From: Paenibacillus monticola
GTDB taxonomy: Bacteria > Bacillota > Bacilli > Paenibacillales > Paenibacillaceae
Reading direction: 5' to 3'
DNA length: 64,000 nt
Assembly (NCBI RefSeq): GCF_009664975.1
Contig: NZ_WJXB01000003.1
Location: 248,001 to 312,000 of the forward strand
Part shown: piece by piece, positions 8,397 to 16,548 of the stretch
Layout: each line of letters opens with the position of its first letter
Position numbering within the stretch: position 1 is the stretch's first letter
Notes under the pieces: generated by a model
What the model was told of the DNA's origin: nothing
What the model saw: the letters and a program-made list of their open reading frames with translations, nothing else
Databases searched by the model: none
Translations under genes and position numbers: made by a program

Positions 8397-9143
8397 TCAG
8401 TTCTCCTTGAGCCCAATATGTAATGCCGCGATGCCTCCGGTCAAGGGAAAGGATTCCACTCTTTTCAGTCCGGTTTCACGGAAAATAGTTGCCAGCTGCT
8501 CCCGGTCAGGAAACAGCGCTAGCGATTCAGGAAGCCATTTGTACTGCTCATAGCTTTTGGCGAACAGTTTACCCAAGAGTGGCAACACACGCTGGAAGTA
8601 GAAATAATATATGCCTTTAAATGGCTGTTTCATCGGCTTGGAAAGCTCCAGACATACGATCATTCCTCCAGGTTTCACAACACGTTTCATTTCATTCAGC
8701 ACCTGAACTAGATCCGGAACATTCCGAAGCCCGAAGCCTATTGTTGCATAGTCATAAGAATTATCACCAAAGGGCAGCTCCATGGCATTTCCTTGCACGA
8801 GGGAGATTCGATTCTGGAGCTTATATTCTTCAACTTTGCGTCGCCCCACTTCAAGCATACCTGCGCTAAAGTCAAGGCCCATCACACAGCCTGTCTCACT
8901 GGCTTCTGCCAGAGCAATACTCCAGTCACAGGTGCCACAGCATAGATCAACTGCAGAATCCCCGCGCTTCATAGACATCTTCTTCATAGCGAACTTACGC
9001 CAAGCCTTATGCCTGCGGAAGCTTAAAATATCATTCATCAAATCATAATTGCCAGCAATACTCTCAAATACGGAATGCACAAATTGCTCTTTGGGTTTAA
9101 TGCTGTTATCGCCTACATCTGTGGTCTTTTTTTCCATCGTCAT
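8397..9143 (-). CDS. menG: Demethylmenaquinone methyltransferase
   Basis: 248 residues, UbiE/MenG family; SAM-dependent C-methylation that ends menaquinone synthesis. SAM motif AVDLCCGTCDWSIALAEA and segment GFGLRNVPDLVQVLNEM are family-typical. It lies between hepS and hepT as in B. subtilis (also known as ubiE/menH), but here three futalosine genes are inserted between it and hepT. Start at 9143; an MTM doublet allows a start two codons later. Confidence 0.94.
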   Translation of the reverse strand: MTMEKKTTDVGDNSIKPKEQFVHSVFESIAGNYDLMNDILSFRRHKAWRKFAMKKMSMKRGDSAVDLCCGTCDWSIALAEASETGCVMGLDFSAGMLEVGRRKVEEYKLQNRISLVQGNAMELPFGDNSYDYATIGFGLRNVPDLVQVLNEMKRVVKPGGMIVCLELSKPMKQPFKGIYYFYFQRVLPLLGKLFAKSYEQYKWLPESLALFPDREQLATIFRETGLKRVESFPLTGGIAALHIGLKEN

Positions 9144-9146
9144 TCG

Positions 9147-10016
9147 TTACCCCTCCACGGCTGCTTGACCTGAAATTTTCATCTGCAGGAGGAAGTGGTC
9201 CAGCGCATGGCTAAGCTCACTGATCAGATTCTCATCTTTAATTCCTTGCAGCAATCCCCGAATGGACAGGAGTGACTGATGCAGCTTGTCTGTCAGTAGG
9301 GAATCACATTTATACTTCATCATCAGCTTTTTCCAATCCTTAAGATCAAGGTTATGGCTTCGAAGCATCTGACGCTCGTCCTCTGTTGCTGACTCCAGCA
9401 TCTTCCAGTAGCAATAACCATCTAAAGCATTTGCAGGATCATTGCTGCGCCGAAGCTCAAGGAAAACAGTTTCACACTGGCTGAATTCAGCCAACAACTT
9501 CTCCCAAATCTCTGCAAGGGGTTCTTCAATCATGGGTGTAAAAGAAAGAAACAGCCGCATATTCAGCTGTACCATCTGCCGCAAGTATTGTTCAGCCGAG
9601 AGAAGCATACCTCTCATCTTGCCGTAAAGATGCGCCTTCATGACATTGAAATCAGCAATTGCAGTACTTAATATGCCCACCATCTCAATTTGTTCCCGCT
9701 TCGCTAGCAAATGATAAAACCAGCTGCTGAAGTAATCCCCGGCCAACACCTTTAATTGGCGGGAGCGCATAGGGTCACCCCCTTGTTCACCATTGGAACG
9801 GTCGATAGCCTCGTGCGTGTCCAGACCAAGCTGTACAAGTGCTGTGACCAGCGTGTACAACTCTCCGTTAACCCGCTCGGCAGAGGAGCCGTGGTTAAGA
9901 AAAATATATAACAAATGACCGCGGCCATCGGAAAACGGCGGCAATTCCGTATGCCGTTGAATCATGTCGTAGTCGGTGTAGGGTTTAGCTAATTGCGGTA
10001 TGCGATACGGTTTCAT
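9147..10016 (-). CDS. hepS: Heptaprenyl diphosphate synthase component I
   Basis: 289 residues from ATG 10016, chosen because GGAGG lies 5 nt upstream; the frame stays open to 10100. This is the non-catalytic regulatory subunit that partners HepT. Features are PYTDYDMIQ near the start, LYTLVTALVQLGLDTHE and VLAGDYFSSWFYHLLA, the last being typical of HepS (substrate-like LAGDY). Slightly longer than the roughly 250-residue B. subtilis protein. It ends 3 nt before menG. Confidence 0.87.
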   Translation of the reverse strand: MKPYRIPQLAKPYTDYDMIQRHTELPPFSDGRGHLLYIFLNHGSSAERVNGELYTLVTALVQLGLDTHEAIDRSNGEQGGDPMRSRQLKVLAGDYFSSWFYHLLAKREQIEMVGILSTAIADFNVMKAHLYGKMRGMLLSAEQYLRQMVQLNMRLFLSFTPMIEEPLAEIWEKLLAEFSQCETVFLELRRSNDPANALDGYCYWKMLESATEDERQMLRSHNLDLKDWKKLMMKYKCDSLLTDKLHQSLLSIRGLLQGIKDENLISELSHALDHFLLQMKISGQAAVEG

Positions 10017-10130
10017 TTCAGCCTCCGAAGCCATTGACGTTATGACAAGTACTTTGTTCACAATCTTGTCTATTATATCACATGTTTTTTTGTCACGCAC
10101 GGTGGTTTGCTCTAGTTTCTTTTACCCATT

Positions 10131-10676
10131 TCAGGGAGAAATGAACTGGTTCTTCCACAGTTCGCTTTCACTAATGCGGAAACCACTCTTTAGATGATCC
10201 GTTAACGGACTATTGCCGGCAGATTGAAGCTCATCCTGCAGCTTAAGGGACCACTCCTGGCGCCTAATGTCACCGGCCAGCAGCAGACGACGGCTTCCCA
10301 GCCACTTGTCCACGGCAACGATACGCAGCAGCAACTGATTCACATTCGCCGTTTCCTGAAAAGCGAAAGATATCACCTGAGCCATGTTCTGATATAGCTC
10401 TTCCGGTTCATGATCATTTCCGGTTACTTGCAGATCAAGCGACAGAACATGGTCCTCCCAACCGACACTATCAATGGGGAGGCTCAGGGGAAGTGCTCCC
10501 ACAACATCAACGAGATTGTTGTTATCAAGCACCGTGTTGTGCCCACCTGTAAAAGTTTCTACCGCAACACGCTCCTGCTGTAAGGAAGACTCAAGATCAG
10601 CCAGCAGCAGCGGCAGTATTAAAGCCGAGGTCGCGCTCAGCAGCGTTACAGCTCCAATCATCCAAGCCCGGTTCAT
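10131..10676 (-). CDS. Membrane-anchored protein of unknown function
   Basis: 181 residues from ATG 10676 (GGGGG 7 nt upstream; a GTG two codons earlier is possible). One N-terminal hydrophobic segment (about residues 5-25, WMIGAVTLLSATSALILPLL) without a lipobox, then an extracytoplasmic-looking alpha/beta domain. I do not recognise a family. It sits between mtrB and hepS, where B. subtilis has no gene, so it is an insertion relative to that order. Possibly transcribed with hepS after the mtrB terminator. Confidence 0.7.
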   Translation of the reverse strand: MNRAWMIGAVTLLSATSALILPLLLADLESSLQQERVAVETFTGGHNTVLDNNNLVDVVGALPLSLPIDSVGWEDHVLSLDLQVTGNDHEPEELYQNMAQVISFAFQETANVNQLLLRIVAVDKWLGSRRLLLAGDIRRQEWSLKLQDELQSAGNSPLTDHLKSGFRISESELWKNQFISP

Positions 10677-10749
10677 GGACACGCCCCCTAATCCATCGTT
10701 TCCGCCTCTTTGTACGTTATTCGATCATTCATATCTTACTTATATTTCG

Positions 10750-10772
10750 AAAAAAAGCAGGCTATGCCTGCT
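10750..10772 (-). terminator. Terminator after mtrB
   Basis: AGCAGGC-ATA-GCCTGCT hairpin followed on the minus strand by a run of T, only a few bases after the mtrB stop. Confidence 0.85.
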
Positions 10773-10774
10773 TT

Positions 10775-11023
10775 TCAGCTCTCGCTCTCCAATTGTCCGT
10801 GCTTGCTCCATATTTCAGCCTTGCCGCGAATTTTCATAGCTGAGGTATGATCTGTGAATTGCGCGATAAGGACCTCGCCTTTGTCCAGTTTCTCCGTATG
10901 ATGGAAACGCGTATCAAGGCCTCTTGTCAACCCGATTACTTGTACACCGTTCTCCTTAGCCTTAACCACGATGTAATCACTGCCTGTAGGAAGCGGATTG
11001 CCGCCATTATTGTTCTCCGTCAT
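10775..11023 (-). CDS. mtrB: Trp RNA-binding attenuation protein TRAP
   Basis: 82 residues. The 11-subunit ring binds tryptophan and then NAG repeats in RNA. The core [18 protein letters not shown], then [19 protein letters not shown] and MKIRG, matches B. subtilis TRAP, including the RNA-contact residues corresponding to Lys37, Lys56 and Arg58. Start ATG 11023 with AGGAGG. A matching NAG array lies upstream of trpE at 508-565. In B. subtilis folE (mtrA) precedes mtrB; here it is absent, and hbs is the upstream neighbour. The N-terminus is about 7 residues longer than in B. subtilis and rich in Asn/Gly. A short form of the dispersed repeat abuts its ribosome binding site. Confidence 0.95.
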   Translation of the reverse strand: MTENNNGGNPLPTGSDYIVVKAKENGVQVIGLTRGLDTRFHHTEKLDKGEVLIAQFTDHTSAMKIRGKAEIWSKHGQLESES

Positions 11024-11036
11024 CTCTGATCCTCCT

Positions 11037-11062
11037 AACGTTTTGTGAGCATACATACGCTT
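11037..11062 (-). repeat. Short (internally deleted) copy of the SD-abutting dispersed repeat
   Basis: On the plus strand GTTTTGTGAGCATA is followed by CATACGCTT. These are the two ends of the full unit at 55141-55204 with the middle missing. On the minus strand it reads ATGCTCACAAAACG running straight into TTAGGAGG, the mtrB ribosome binding site. ATG at 11052 opens a five-codon frame (MLTKR, stop at 11035-11037) ending in that site. Confidence 0.6.
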
Positions 11063-11094
11063 GAACCTTTTTAACCGCGCCCTTTAATGCTTCC

Positions 11095-11124
11095 AAAAAC
11101 AAATGCCGCCTTGGAGGGCGGCAT
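11095..11124 (-). terminator. Terminator after hbs
   Basis: ATGCCGCC...GGCGGCAT hairpin (11103-11124) followed on the minus strand by TTTGTTTTT. It separates hbs from mtrB. Confidence 0.8.
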
Positions 11125-11165
11125 AATTGTTCTTAGAAGGCTATGGTAACGATATGTAGAAATCT

Positions 11166-11438
11166 TTATTTGATTCCGTCTTTAAGCGCCTTACCGGGTT
11201 TAAATGCCGGTACCTTGCTTGCAGGAATTTCGATTTCTTCACCAGTTTGTGGGTTACGGCCTTTACGTGCGGAACGTTCGCGCACTTCAAAGTTTCCGAA
11301 TCCAACCAGTTGGACTTTATCACCACTTTGCAAAGCTCCCGCAATTGCTTCAAAAACGGCGTCCACCGCTTTAGTAGCGTCTTTCTTGGGAAGTTCAGTT
11401 GCTTCTGTCACTACGTTGATCAAATCTGATTTATTCAT
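11166..11438 (-). CDS. hbs: DNA-binding protein HU
   Basis: 90 residues; the abundant histone-like dimer that bends DNA. Opening [16 protein letters not shown], then [22 protein letters not shown] for the DNA-binding beta arm, and the end [11 protein letters not shown] are canonical. Strong GGGAGGTGAG site. Located between spoIVA and mtrB as in B. subtilis. Flanked by terminators on both sides, so probably monocistronic. The 304-base gap to spoIVA holds the spoIVA terminator (11687-11715) and presumably the hbs promoter, which I could not place convincingly. Confidence 0.97.
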   Translation of the reverse strand: MNKSDLINVVTEATELPKKDATKAVDAVFEAIAGALQSGDKVQLVGFGNFEVRERSARKGRNPQTGEEIEIPASKVPAFKPGKALKDGIK

Positions 11439-11686
11439 GTCTTCTCACCTCCCTGGGCAAATTTCCGGTATCATTCACTGTTTCCGTTTCAACGCAAAAT
11501 ATACGTGATAATCCCGTTTATTACTAGACAATGGCGCTTGTAGACCCTAAAGCGCAACAAACTTATAGTAATACAGCCCATCCATAATTTCAAGGCGTTC
11601 CTTAAAAAAGGAGTAGAAAGTATCATCTTTGCTAGCCAAATCGTCTGATTTTATAGACCCAACTTCACAATTATACCCTAATTCAG

Positions 11687-11715
11687 GAAAAAAAGAGCGG
11701 AATTTCTTCCGCCCT
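11687..11715 (-). terminator. Terminator after spoIVA
   Basis: AGGGCGGAA/TTCCGCTC stem with a GAAA loop and seven T on the minus strand, 28 nt after the spoIVA stop. Confidence 0.88.
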
Positions 11716-11742
11716 TCGCAATCTAACCACTTCATATTCAGC

Positions 11743-13221
11743 TTATAAAATAATGGCGATCAGCCCACCTGAACCCTCATTGATGATGCGTCCGAGTGTT
11801 TCCTGCAGCTTGTAGCGAGCATTATCCGGCATCATGGCAATCTTGCCCTGAATGCCCTCGCGCACAATGGAATGCAGAGACCGACCAAAAATATCTGATT
11901 CCCAAATCTTGATGGGGTCATTCTCGAAATCCTGCATCAAATAACGTACTAGCTCTTCACTCTGCTTCTCCGTGCCGATAATCGGTGAGAATTCAGATTC
12001 GACGTCCACTCGAATCATATGAATAGATGGTGCAGTAGCCTTCAGTCGAACCCCGAAACGTGAGCCCTGGCGAATCAGCTCCGGCTCGTCAAGCGCCATC
12101 TCGGCGAGTGAAGGAGCTGCAATTCCGTAGCCAGTTGTCTTGACCATTTCCAGTGCCTCCGAGAAGCGGTCATACTCCCGTTTCGCATGCGAGAATTCCT
12201 GCATCAGCTGCAGCAGATGATCCTTGCCGCGGATCTCAACCCCAACCACCTCCATCAGAACCTGATCATACAGTTCTTCAGGTGCATACAGATCGATTTC
12301 GGCTACCCCTTGGCCCATATTCATTCCACTAAGGCCAGCCCTATCAATAAAATCGTATTCAGTGAACTGGGACACAAGTCGGTCAACATCACGCAGGCGG
12401 CGGATGTCTTTGACAGTGTCGCGAACGGAGTTCTCATAGCTGCTGCGCAGCCAATGATTCTCGCCCAGCACCATTACCCAGCTCGGCAGATTCACATTGA
12501 CCTCATGCACTGGGAATTCATATAACACCTCACGAAGTACGCCCGTTACATCATCCTCTGTCATACTCACAGCGCTAAGTGTCATGACCGGAATATCGTA
12601 TTTGAGGGCAAGCTCACTACGGAGCTGCTGCGCTTCCTCACTGCGGGGACGGGTGGAGTTAATGACAAGCACAAACGGCTTGCCGACCTCCTTCAGCTCC
12701 GCAATAACGCGCTCTTCAGAGTCCACATAGGAACCGCGTGGAATTTCAGCGATTGTACCATCAGTGGTTACCACTACACCCAATGTGGAATGCTCTTGAA
12801 TGACTTTTCGCGTGCCAATCTCGGCCGCTTCCTGGAAAGGTATTGGCTCCTCAAACCATGGCGTAGAGATCATGCGAGGACCATTTTCATCCTCGTAACC
12901 TTTAGCGCCTTCAACGGCATAACCAACGCAATCAACCAGTCTTACATTGACCTCCAGCCCTTCCGCAACCTTAATCTGGACGGCGTTGTTCGGGACGAAT
13001 TTAGGTTCTGTTGTCATAATCGTTTTGCCTGCTGCGCTTTGCGGAAGCTCATCAATTGCCCTTACTCGGTCGGACTCACTCGTGATGTTTGGCAATACAA
13101 TAGTTTCCATGAATCGCTTGATGAATGTCGATTTTCCCGTGCGAACCGCGCCGACGACGCCAAGATAAATGTCTCCGCCGGTACGCTCGGCAATGTCCTT
13201 GAAAATATCCACTTTTTCCAA
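11743..13221 (-). CDS. spoIVA: Stage IV sporulation protein A (spore coat morphogenetic ATPase)
   Basis: 492 residues from a TTG at 13221 with AGGAGGGG 7 nt upstream. The protein then begins MEKVDIFKDIAERTGGDIYL, the same as B. subtilis, and has exactly its length. SpoIVA polymerises on the forespore outer surface as the coat basement layer and hydrolyses ATP. Walker A GAVRTGKST is at about residues 24-32; the C-terminal GGLIAIIL is conserved. Expected in the mother cell under sigma E; a sigma-E-like promoter is at 13421-13449. Confidence 0.97.
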   Translation of the reverse strand: MEKVDIFKDIAERTGGDIYLGVVGAVRTGKSTFIKRFMETIVLPNITSESDRVRAIDELPQSAAGKTIMTTEPKFVPNNAVQIKVAEGLEVNVRLVDCVGYAVEGAKGYEDENGPRMISTPWFEEPIPFQEAAEIGTRKVIQEHSTLGVVVTTDGTIAEIPRGSYVDSEERVIAELKEVGKPFVLVINSTRPRSEEAQQLRSELALKYDIPVMTLSAVSMTEDDVTGVLREVLYEFPVHEVNVNLPSWVMVLGENHWLRSSYENSVRDTVKDIRRLRDVDRLVSQFTEYDFIDRAGLSGMNMGQGVAEIDLYAPEELYDQVLMEVVGVEIRGKDHLLQLMQEFSHAKREYDRFSEALEMVKTTGYGIAAPSLAEMALDEPELIRQGSRFGVRLKATAPSIHMIRVDVESEFSPIIGTEKQSEELVRYLMQDFENDPIKIWESDIFGRSLHSIVREGIQGKIAMMPDNARYKLQETLGRIINEGSGGLIAIIL

Positions 13222-13420
13222 AAGAGATCCCCTCCTCATATTACTCCGAAGAAAAAATGCCTGAAGAGCATCGACTTCGCGTTCCGCCGGTAATCATGAC
13301 CCTTGCAGGACAGAAACCGGACTTATCGTATGTCCGCTAAGGAGTGTTAGCTGCTTTCAAACGGAAAACACCGCCCCGCGCTAAACCCCGAATGCTCGGA
13401 CATGCATTTGGACTAGTATC

Positions 13421-13449
13421 ATCATATGTATCCGGTACGAATTTATGAC
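13421..13449 (-). promoter_or_regulatory. Possible sigma-E promoter for spoIVA
   Basis: On the minus strand GTCATAA (13443-13449) and CATATGAT (13421-13428) are 14 nt apart, resembling the sigma-E pattern. It lies about 200 nt upstream of the spoIVA start. The rest of 13222-13579 holds no convincing gene; the leader is long and otherwise unexplained. Confidence 0.4.
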
Positions 13450-13579
13450 CTGCATTCGCGCAAGTTTAAATTGTAATTTCACAATGACAACCTGCCTACC
13501 CTGTGGTGGCCTAACGCCCGGAAGCTTTCTCATCAAACATATGCAGATATAATCCGGAGTAGAACTTCAGAGGTTGAGC

Positions 13580-13612
13580 AAAAAAATCCTCCTCATGTGA
13601 ATCTGAGGAAGA
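13580..13612 (-). terminator. Terminator after the yphF-like gene
   Basis: TCTTCCTCA/TGAGGAGGA stem (9 bp with one G-T pair) followed by seven T on the minus strand, about 40 nt after the stop at 13651. Confidence 0.85.
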
Positions 13613-13650
13613 TTTCTCGTAGGGAAAATGGGGCAAATAAACTACTCATG

Positions 13651-14397
13651 CTAGCTTTGCGGCTGCGGAACGGGCTGGCTGTTGAGCCACAAATAAGGCA
13701 ATGATTTGACCGGCACAAAGTAAGAGGAATGCTCCAATAATAACCGCAGATCCTTACTCATATCCTGTCCGTTTTCATTTTTATTGACGACTGTCATAAT
13801 ATCAAAAATATAATCAACGTAGACTACACCGTCTTTATCCATAATGAACTCCAGCGGCTGGCCAGAATAGACACTGGTCAGAGTAATAGAGCCCGTTCCC
13901 GCCTTATCTGTGTCGATCGTGTATAGGCCGGGGTATAATTCCTCTGCTGCAGGCAGATTCCCTCCGTGAGCGGATTTATACCGGTTAATCTGACGCTGAA
14001 CATCATTGACCTTCTGGAAGGTGACCAGATCCATTACTTTTACGACCGGATTAGTTTCTTCGTCCAAAATCAGAAAATAAGCGCTGCCCCCCTTCTCGAA
14101 AGCGGTTGCAGGCAGTTCATCCAGATAACCTTTTTTGTTCAGCTTATCCAGATCGATACGAAATTTCTCGTATTTGGGTGTATCTTCATCCGCATTCAGA
14201 ATCGGCAGAAGCCCTTCCTCCTGCTGATAGTCATCGACAGCGGCTTGTATCCGTTTCACGCTCTCGCGGTAATTAACAGCCGTTTGCTTCTGCTCTCCTG
14301 GGTACAGGCAACCTGAGAGGGTTGTGCCTAACAACAGCAACCCTAGCAGTGTCCCAGTCATGGCTCGGACCTTATTTCCACGCCTGAAATAAATCAC
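13651..14397 (-). CDS. yphF: YphF-like lipoprotein
   Basis: 248 residues with a basic N-terminus, a hydrophobic segment and lipobox LSGC (Cys30), so it is exported and lipid-anchored. B. subtilis has a lipoprotein of nearly the same size (YphF) between yphE and spoIVA, and the neighbours here are the same. The family assignment rests on that position and length. The segment SVKRIQAAVDDYQQEEGLLPI, and later QRQINRYKSAHGGNLPA, looks like a repeated helix followed by a pseudopilin-like tail. Function unknown; it may be sporulation-related. Confidence 0.7.
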   Translation of the reverse strand: MIYFRRGNKVRAMTGTLLGLLLLGTTLSGCLYPGEQKQTAVNYRESVKRIQAAVDDYQQEEGLLPILNADEDTPKYEKFRIDLDKLNKKGYLDELPATAFEKGGSAYFLILDEETNPVVKVMDLVTFQKVNDVQRQINRYKSAHGGNLPAAEELYPGLYTIDTDKAGTGSITLTSVYSGQPLEFIMDKDGVVYVDYIFDIMTVVNKNENGQDMSKDLRLLLEHSSYFVPVKSLPYLWLNSQPVPQPQS

Positions 14398-14429
14398 TTA
14401 AAGGTCTCCCCTCTGTTGAATCCCACACC

Positions 14430-14798
14430 CTACCACAGCTTGTCATCTTCTCCACGGCGCGCTGCTTCAAGCTTACGGCGCACTGCAGCCTTAAGTGGGT
14501 CTTCGGGTACCTGAACGGTTACATCGTTCCACACGGCGGCCTGGCAGGCCAGGCGCACGCCCTGCTCCAAAGCACTTCCGAGTTTGCGCCGCTCAATATC
14601 ACCCGGTGGCCTTACTCCTGCTGTTTCATCCTTTGCGATCGTTACCTTGCACATGAGGCAGCCGGCCTTGCCGCCGCAGCGAGTGGTTATCGCAACACCG
14701 GCCTTGCGGGCCGCCTCCAGCAGGGATACCCCGTGATTAACCACAGCTTTACGGCCCCCCGGCTGAAATACAACAGTTAGTCCCTTTTGCGGCTTCAT
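14430..14798 (-). CDS. Plant-type 2Fe-2S ferredoxin
   Basis: 122 residues. Four cysteines in the [2Fe-2S] pattern: TTRCGGKAGCLMCK (CX5CX2C) and RLACQA near residue 86. The N-terminal half is the beta-grasp ferredoxin fold; the C-terminal 30 residues are basic and helical. It sits between the yphF-like and DUF2768 genes. The redox partner is not evident from context. Confidence 0.85.
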   Translation of the reverse strand: MKPQKGLTVVFQPGGRKAVVNHGVSLLEAARKAGVAITTRCGGKAGCLMCKVTIAKDETAGVRPPGDIERRKLGSALEQGVRLACQAAVWNDVTVQVPEDPLKAAVRRKLEAARRGEDDKLW

Positions 14799-14831
14799 GA
14801 TGTGGCTTCCTTTCTACTTATGTTGTAATGC

Positions 14832-15011
14832 TTACATGATTGAAGCAACTCCGCCCAGCAAACCGATTAACATAATGACAAAAGCAACTAGGGACAATAC
14901 CCCTCTGAGCCAGCCCTTCGTCTTGCTACGTGCAAAAGTAATCAAAAAGACAGACAATCCCATAATCAGTATTGCGATCAGGGACAACCACATTTTTGTC
15001 ATCGGATCCAT
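14832..15011 (-). CDS. yphE: DUF2768 (YphE-like) small membrane protein
   Basis: 59 residues from ATG 15011 (GGGGGAG 9 nt upstream). Two transmembrane segments (about 8-28 and 38-58) linked by RSKTKGW. Size, topology and position between gpsA and yphF match B. subtilis yphE. Function unknown. Confidence 0.7.
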   Translation of the reverse strand: MDPMTKMWLSLIAILIMGLSVFLITFARSKTKGWLRGVLSLVAFVIMLIGLLGGVASIM

Positions 15012-15093
15012 GGCTTTGTGCTCCCCCATTCGGTGGCAATTTATTGGACTTATTATATCATGAATTTTGACTAATTCTCTTTCTTATCGATCA

Positions 15094-15147
15094 TAAAAAA
15101 AGAGCAAAAGAGCTGGAATCTATGCGATCCCGGCTCCTTTGCTCTTT
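15094..15147 (-). terminator. Terminator after the spoVIF-like gene
   Basis: AAGAGCAAAGGAGC pairs with GCTCTTTTGCTCTT across a loop of about 19 nt, followed by a run of T on the minus strand. Confidence 0.8.
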
Positions 15148-15164
15148 GCTCAGCAAGAAATAAA

Positions 15165-15440
15165 CTATTTTTTAAGCATCATTTTCATTAAAGACTCCAT
15201 TGTGCCGGAACTAGCGCCGCCTTTTTTAACGGCATTGACAATTTCCTGCACCGTAGCTTCACTGACTGGCACTTTCGCCATTGATGACACCTGCTTGATT
15301 AACTGGCGGAGCTGGGCTTCATTCTGCGTGGTACCTGGCTTAACTGTACTGGCCAGCTTCTTGATGGCACCTTCCGAAATGTTCTTGCCCGCCTTTTTAT
15401 TAATGGCGTTCAATGCATCCTTGGAAAAATCTCTGCTCAC
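15165..15440 (-). CDS. Stage VI sporulation protein F family (SpoVIF/YjcC-like)
   Basis: 91 residues, lysine-rich. The pattern NEAQLRQLIKQVSSMAKVPV, followed by EIVNAVKKGGASSGTMESLMKMM, resembles SpoVIF, a small mother-cell protein needed for coat assembly and late resistance. No membrane segment. GGAGGGATG site. It stands between gpsA and the yphE-like gene with its own terminator. Family call from overall resemblance only. Confidence 0.7.
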   Translation of the reverse strand: MSRDFSKDALNAINKKAGKNISEGAIKKLASTVKPGTTQNEAQLRQLIKQVSSMAKVPVSEATVQEIVNAVKKGGASSGTMESLMKMMLKK

Positions 15441-15507
15441 TTTTCATCCCTCCTCCGTCAATCCCCAATAACAACATATGAGAATTTCCGGTAAAAGGTG
15501 AACGTGA

Positions 15508-16548
15508 TCAGGAGTGCCACTGCTCCCATGTTTCTTGGGAGATGGACTCCATCTCTGTCTTTCGGTCACGACCCATCAAAGCTTCTACTGCATTTCGTGG
15601 AGTTCGACCTTTAAAGAGTACATGATAGATTTGATCCGTTATCGGCATCTGGACGCCTAACTTAACCGAGATGGCATAGGCCGCCTCAGTCGTACGAATC
15701 CCTTCTACAACCATCCCCATAGATTCCAGTACCTCTGGCAACGGTTTACCTTGTCCAAGCATGGAACCTGCACGCCAATTACGGCTGTGCTTACTGGTCG
15801 CTGTCACCACAAGGTCACCGATCCCGGCAAGCCCTGAGAATGTGAGTGGGTTTGCTCCCAGTTCGACGCCAACCCGAGATATCTCAGCCAAACCCCGCGT
15901 AAGTAACGCTGCTTTGGCATTGTCTCCGTAGCCGAGGCCGTCGGAAAGACCTGCTCCAAGAGCGATTATGTTCTTGAGTGCTCCAGCCAGCTCAACACCA
16001 ACTTGATCCCGGTTTGTGTAGACACGGAAATCATTATTGATGAACAACTCCTGCGCAGCGGCGGCAAGTTTATCGTCAGGCGAGGCCACCACAACTGTTG
16101 TAGGACACAGACGCACTACTTCCTCAGCATGACTAGGCCCGGAGAGTACAACCACCTGAGCCTCTGTACAGCCGAGCTCCTCTGATATTACCGTCGACAT
16201 CCGCTTCATGCTCTCTGTCTCAAAGCCTTTCGTGGCATGGACACATAACATTTCTTCCTTCCAGAACGGCTTCAGGCTGCGCGCTACCTGTCGCATGGCG
16301 GATGAAGGGGCTACAATTACTACAGCTTTGGAACCTGAGACAGCATCCTCCATATCGGTGGTCCCAATAATGTTGGCGGGCAGCGTAATCCCAGGCAAAT
16401 ATTGATTATTTGTATGTGTTGCATTAATCTCGGCAGCTTGATTCGAATTGCGCGTCCACAGATAAACTTCCGAGTGGTTAGCAGCCAGCACACTTGCCAG
16501 CGCTGTTCCCCAGCTTCCCGCGACCAGCACGGTGACTTTATCAGACAA
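15508..16548 (-). CDS. gpsA: Glycerol-3-phosphate dehydrogenase (NAD(P)+)
   Basis: 346 residues from a TTG at 16548 (GGGGGG upstream), overlapping the plsY stop by 8 nt. It reduces dihydroxyacetone phosphate to sn-glycerol-3-phosphate for phospholipid synthesis. Landmarks are KNIIALGAGLSDGLGYGDN and LAGIGDLVVT. The N-terminal dinucleotide motif reads VLVAGSWGTALA, where most family members have VLGAGSWGTALA: the first Gly of GxGxxG is Val. Just upstream, plsY uses the product of this enzyme. Confidence 0.94.
   Translation of the reverse strand: MSDKVTVLVAGSWGTALASVLAANHSEVYLWTRNSNQAAEINATHTNNQYLPGITLPANIIGTTDMEDAVSGSKAVVIVAPSSAMRQVARSLKPFWKEEMLCVHATKGFETESMKRMSTVISEELGCTEAQVVVLSGPSHAEEVVRLCPTTVVVASPDDKLAAAAQELFINNDFRVYTNRDQVGVELAGALKNIIALGAGLSDGLGYGDNAKAALLTRGLAEISRVGVELGANPLTFSGLAGIGDLVVTATSKHSRNWRAGSMLGQGKPLPEVLESMGMVVEGIRTTEAAYAISVKLGVQMPITDQIYHVLFKGRTPRNAVEALMGRDRKTEMESISQETWEQWHS

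Noticed and set aside
11547..11735. 62-residue minus-strand open frame between spoIVA and hbs
   Set aside because: It starts within and reads through the spoIVA terminator hairpin (11687-11715) and has no recognisable ribosome binding site or family.
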